Origin: Pseudomonas nabeulensis
Lineage (GTDB): Bacteria > Pseudomonadota > Gammaproteobacteria > Pseudomonadales > Pseudomonadaceae
Direction: 5' to 3'
Assembly: GCF_004682045.1 (NCBI RefSeq)
Contig: NZ_QUZT01000065.1
Span: 1-37,699 of the forward strand
DNA length: 37,699 bases
Shown here: piece by piece, positions 35,030 through 37,699 of the stretch
How positions within the stretch are numbered: the first letter of the stretch is position 1
Layout of the letters: every line of letters begins with the position of its first letter
The notes under the pieces: model-generated
What the model was told of the DNA's origin: nothing
The model's input: the letters and a program-made list of their open reading frames with translations, nothing else
Database searches by the model: none
Position numbers and translations under genes: made by a program

Positions 35030-35887
35030 ATGAGCGAACGTCCCGAAGAGCCAAGCCAGGCTTCTGACGCCGAAAGTCTGCTACCCATCGATGAGCATGT
35101 CGAAGAAGGGCATGACGCGGAAGGTCGCAAGGTCCGGCATCGTGGCATCTATCTTTTGCCCAACCTGTTCACCACGGCGAACCTGTTTGCCGGGTTCTAC
35201 TCCATCATCAACTCAATGAGCGCCCAGAGTGCGCTGGCAGCAGGTGATGCAGCCAGCGCCAGCAAATATTTCGGGTTTGCTGCCATCGCGATTTTCGTGG
35301 CCATGGTGCTCGACGGCCTTGATGGCCGTGTGGCGCGGATGACCAATACCCAAAGTGCTTTTGGTGCCGAGTACGACTCGTTGTCCGACATGGTTGCCTT
35401 TGGTGTGGCGCCCGCATTGCTGGCGTTCGCTTGGGCGTTGGGGGATATGGGCAAGGTTGGCTGGATGGTTGCCTTCATCTATGTCGCCGGTGCGGCTTTG
35501 CGCCTGGCCCGTTTCAATACCCAGGTGGGGACTGCCGACAAGCGCTATTTCATCGGTCTGGCCAGTCCGGCAGCGGCGGGTGTTGTGGCGGGTATCGTCT
35601 GGGCGTTCAGTGACTATGGCATCCAGGGATCGAAGATGTCGTTCCTGGTGGCGTTGATGGTTGCGGCAGCCGGTATGCTGATGGTCAGCAATATCAAGTA
35701 CAACAGCTTCAAGGAGCTGGATCTGAAGGGGCGCGTGCCTTTTGTGGCGATCCTGGCGGTGGTGCTGGTGTTTGCCGTGGTGTTCAGTGATCCGCCGCGA
35801 ATCCTGCTGCTGGCGTTCCTGGTCTACGCAGCGTCTGGTCCTGTGCAGTATCTGTTGCATCTGCGCCGGGACAAAACATTGCCTTAA
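35030..35887 (+). CDS. pssA: CDP-diacylglycerol-serine O-phosphatidyltransferase
   Basis: The 285-aa membrane enzyme makes phosphatidylserine, the precursor of phosphatidylethanolamine. The CDP-alcohol phosphotransferase signature is complete: DGRVAR, eight residues, then G, then D, then D in FGAEYDSLSD. About six to eight hydrophobic helices follow. The hydrophilic N-terminus before YLLPNLFTTANLFAGFYS is acidic. I chose the ATG at 35030, with AAGG nearby. The frame stays open back to 34931, but that part looks non-coding. A TATAAA at 34949-34954 is a possible -10 box. Confidence 0.95.
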   Translation: MSERPEEPSQASDAESLLPIDEHVEEGHDAEGRKVRHRGIYLLPNLFTTANLFAGFYSIINSMSAQSALAAGDAASASKYFGFAAIAIFVAMVLDGLDGRVARMTNTQSAFGAEYDSLSDMVAFGVAPALLAFAWALGDMGKVGWMVAFIYVAGAALRLARFNTQVGTADKRYFIGLASPAAAGVVAGIVWAFSDYGIQGSKMSFLVALMVAAAGMLMVSNIKYNSFKELDLKGRVPFVAILAVVLVFAVVFSDPPRILLLAFLVYAASGPVQYLLHLRRDKTLP

Positions 35888-35903
35888 TGTAATTTCCCCC
35901 ATA

Positions 35904-35945
35904 CTCCGCAGTCTATTGGTGCATCAGTCCTCCAATGCTGCGGAG
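35904..35945 (+). promoter_or_regulatory. Hairpin masking the msrP ribosome-binding site
   Basis: CTCCGCAG (35904-35911) pairs perfectly with CTGCGGAG (35938-35945), and inside it ATTGG pairs with CCAAT around a 12-base loop. The right arm ends with CGGAG, the only plausible ribosome-binding site of msrP (ATG at 35951). The structure could control msrP translation or act as a terminator for pssA, but there is no T-run. Confidence 0.6.
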
Positions 35946-35950
35946 TTGCC

Positions 35951-36964
35951 ATGCTAATCAAATTGCCTAAAGCGTCCGATTGTCATGAATCGGATGTCAC
36001 ACCTGAATCGTTCTACCTCTCTCGCCGCAGTTTGCTCGGCGGTGCACTCGCCGGAGTTGCTGCAAGCAGCTTACCGCGTTGGGCCAATGCCGATGAGGCT
36101 GCCCGTTATGCCGATGTTGAGCCGGGCAAGGCGCCCAACTGGTTTGCCGAAAAGCTTCCCGCTACTCAATGGCAGGCGGTGACAGTGAAAGGCGAGGCAA
36201 TCACGCCCTTCAAAGACGCAACCCATTACAACAACTTCTATGAGTTCGGTACCGATAAGGGCGACCCTGCAGCAAATGCAGGTTCACTCAAGACTGAGCC
36301 GTGGAGCGTTGTCATCGATGGCGAGGTTGCCAAGCCTGGGCGTTATGCCTTGGAAGACTTCATGAAGCCGTATCAGTTGGAGGAGCGAATCTACCGTTTG
36401 CGCTGTGTCGAGGCATGGTCAATGGTTATCCCCTGGATCGGCTTCCCCATATCGGCTCTGCTCAAGCAAGTCGAACCGACCTCCAAAGCCAAGTACATCC
36501 GTTTTGAAACACTCCAGGATTCCAAGAGTATGCCGGGGCAGCGTTCGAGTTTCGGCTTGATCGACTGGCCTTATGTAGAAGGGCTGCGCCTGGATGAAGC
36601 GATGAATCCCTTGGCGATCCTTGCCGTTGGCATGTATGGGCGGGAATTGCCCAATCAGAATGGCGCGCCGCTGCGATTGGTCGTGCCGTGGAAGTATGGT
36701 TTCAAGAGTGTGAAGTCGATTGTGCGGATCAGCCTGGTAAGTGAGCAGCCGAAAACTACCTGGCAAAGCATCGCTGCGAATGAGTACGGGTTTTATGCGA
36801 ACGTGAATCCTGCGGTTGATCACCCTCGTTGGACCCAGGCAAGGGAGCGGCGACTGCCGAGCGGTCTGTTCAGTCCAAATGTGCGCGAGACGCAGATGTT
36901 CAATGGCTACTCGGATGAGGTTGCCTCTCTTTATACCGATCTCGATCTGCGGAAGAACTACTGA
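35951..36964 (+). CDS. msrP: Protein-methionine-sulfoxide reductase catalytic subunit MsrP
   Basis: The 337-aa molybdoenzyme repairs oxidised methionines of periplasmic proteins, drawing electrons from the membrane subunit MsrQ. A Tat signal is present, with the twin arginines 25-26 in SRRSLLGGAL, and cleavage is likely after WANA near residue 47. The molybdenum-ligating cysteine is Cys152 in YRLRCVEAWSM. Length and motifs match YedY. The start is preceded by CGGAG within a hairpin. The stop overlaps the msrQ ATG (TGATG). Confidence 0.96.
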   Translation: MLIKLPKASDCHESDVTPESFYLSRRSLLGGALAGVAASSLPRWANADEAARYADVEPGKAPNWFAEKLPATQWQAVTVKGEAITPFKDATHYNNFYEFGTDKGDPAANAGSLKTEPWSVVIDGEVAKPGRYALEDFMKPYQLEERIYRLRCVEAWSMVIPWIGFPISALLKQVEPTSKAKYIRFETLQDSKSMPGQRSSFGLIDWPYVEGLRLDEAMNPLAILAVGMYGRELPNQNGAPLRLVVPWKYGFKSVKSIVRISLVSEQPKTTWQSIAANEYGFYANVNPAVDHPRWTQARERRLPSGLFSPNVRETQMFNGYSDEVASLYTDLDLRKNY

Positions 36965-37584
36965 TGCGTTTTCCGGTCTGGCGGGTCGGCGTCTTTATCG
37001 CGGCAGCAGTATGGCCATTGTTATGGTTGTATGAGGCATGGAGTTCTGCCCTAGGGCCTGATCCTGGAAAAGTGTTGGTTGATCGGTTGGGGCTTGGAAC
37101 ATTGATCCTGTTACTGATCACCCTAAGCATGACACCGATGCAGAGGTTGAGCGGGTGGGCAGGGTGGGTAGCGGTGCGTCGCCAGTTGGGGTTGTGGTGC
37201 TTTGCTTATGTGGTGCTGCACTTGGCGGCTTACTGTGTGTTTGTGCTCGGGCTGGATTGGTCGCAGTTGGGGGTAGAACTGCGTAAGCGGCCTTACATCA
37301 TCGTGGGTGCGCTAGGCTTCCTGTCGCTGTTGGTGTTGGCGGTTACGTCCAATCGCTATAGCCAGCGTCGGTTGGGGAGTCGCTGGAAGAAGCTGCATCG
37401 GCTGGTGTATGTGATTCTTGGGCTTGGTTTGCTGCATATGTTGTGGATCGTGCGGGCTGATCTGAAGGAGTGGGCGGTCTATGCATCTTTAGGCGCACTG
37501 CTATTGATCCTGCGTATACCGCCGGTGATGCGCCGGATCCCTCGGCTTATTGCCAAAAAATCACCTTCTGCAACAAAAGTGTAA
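36964..37584 (+). CDS. msrQ: Protein-methionine-sulfoxide reductase heme-binding subunit MsrQ
   Basis: The 206-aa inner-membrane protein of the YedZ/ferric-reductase-like family has about six helices and passes electrons from the quinone pool or flavin reductase to MsrP. Candidate heme ligands are the histidines in VVLHLAAYC and KLHRLVYVILGLGLLHMLW. It is translationally coupled to msrP. No terminator is seen before the promoter at 37592. Confidence 0.95.
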   Translation: MRFPVWRVGVFIAAAVWPLLWLYEAWSSALGPDPGKVLVDRLGLGTLILLLITLSMTPMQRLSGWAGWVAVRRQLGLWCFAYVVLHLAAYCVFVLGLDWSQLGVELRKRPYIIVGALGFLSLLVLAVTSNRYSQRRLGSRWKKLHRLVYVILGLGLLHMLWIVRADLKEWAVYASLGALLLILRIPPVMRRIPRLIAKKSPSATKV

Positions 37585-37591
37585 TTAAAGG

Positions 37592-37619
37592 TTGACGGCA
37601 GATTCTGGAGGCCTATAAT
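37592..37619 (+). promoter_or_regulatory. Strong promoter, probably of an rRNA operon
   Basis: TTGACG (37592-37597) and a perfect TATAAT (37614-37619) are 16 bp apart. The region after the -10 box (TCGCCCC) is GC-rich, as in stringently controlled promoters. In P. aeruginosa a 16S rRNA gene follows the msrPQ pair. Confidence 0.75.
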
Positions 37620-37652
37620 TCGCCCCACTTCCGGCGCAGTCGAAACGGAAAA

Positions 37653-37668
37653 CTCTTTGGTAAACAAT
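37653..37668 (+). promoter_or_regulatory. boxA-like antitermination element
   Basis: CTCTTTGGTAAACAAT resembles the rRNA boxA (TGCTCTTTAACAAT) with a two-base insertion. It supports reading the last 80 bp as an rRNA leader whose 16S gene lies beyond the window. Confidence 0.5.
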
Positions 37669-37699
37669 GAGTTACGCAGTTTTCGACAGTCAGTTGCTT

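Overview
The window is a gene-dense, GC-rich stretch of core chromosome from a Pseudomonas, most likely of the P. fluorescens group. Four things support this: the gene order, which matches (from memory) the P. aeruginosa PA4690-PA4735 neighbourhood; the CbrA/CbrB/CrcZ and PrrF regulators; the closest protein families; and a REPIN element of the GTGGGAGGGGGCTTGC type known from P. fluorescens. I see no phage, insertion sequence, CRISPR array, tRNA or obvious horizontally acquired island.

Left part, minus strand (40-19583). In transcription order this reads dksA, gluQ, cbrX-like, cbrA, cbrB, the small RNA crcZ, pcnB, folK, panB, panC, pgi, acs, an MpaB-like oxygenase, an RlmI-like methyltransferase and a DUF748 protein. 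It combines a global stress regulator (DksA), the CbrAB/CrcZ carbon-nitrogen control system, and genes for RNA polyadenylation, folate, pantothenate, hexose-phosphate and acetate metabolism. The acs ribosome-binding site carries an AAnAAnAA motif, so acs is a plausible target of the Crc/Hfq repression that crcZ, about 6 kb away, relieves.

Middle (19903-27647). A plus-strand aminotransferase-sfsA pair comes first, then a small minus-strand Rieske protein divergent from the heme importer genes hmuTUV. An iron-responsive small RNA of the PrrF type follows, convergent with hmuV and preceded by a strong Fur box. Next are three minus-strand genes: a TfoX C-terminal domain protein, a pentapeptide-repeat protein and a two-domain phosphotransferase/ATPase. 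The heme-import plus PrrF arrangement mirrors the phu-prrF locus of P. aeruginosa.

Right part, plus strand (27766-37699). The order is mrcB (PBP1b), a TPR lipoprotein that is probably its activator LpoP, yqcC, ilvI-ilvH-ilvC (branched-chain amino acids), pssA (phosphatidylserine synthase) and msrP-msrQ (periplasmic methionine sulfoxide repair). The window ends in a strong promoter with a GC-rich discriminator and a boxA-like element, which I read as the start of an rRNA operon leader.

No clearly novel multi-gene system is visible. The most interesting signals are regulatory. They are a TGTTAC array upstream of panB that resembles the crcZ activator sites, a leader reading frame rich in branched-chain codons before ilvI, a hairpin that buries the msrP ribosome-binding site, and a possible leaderless mrcB mRNA.
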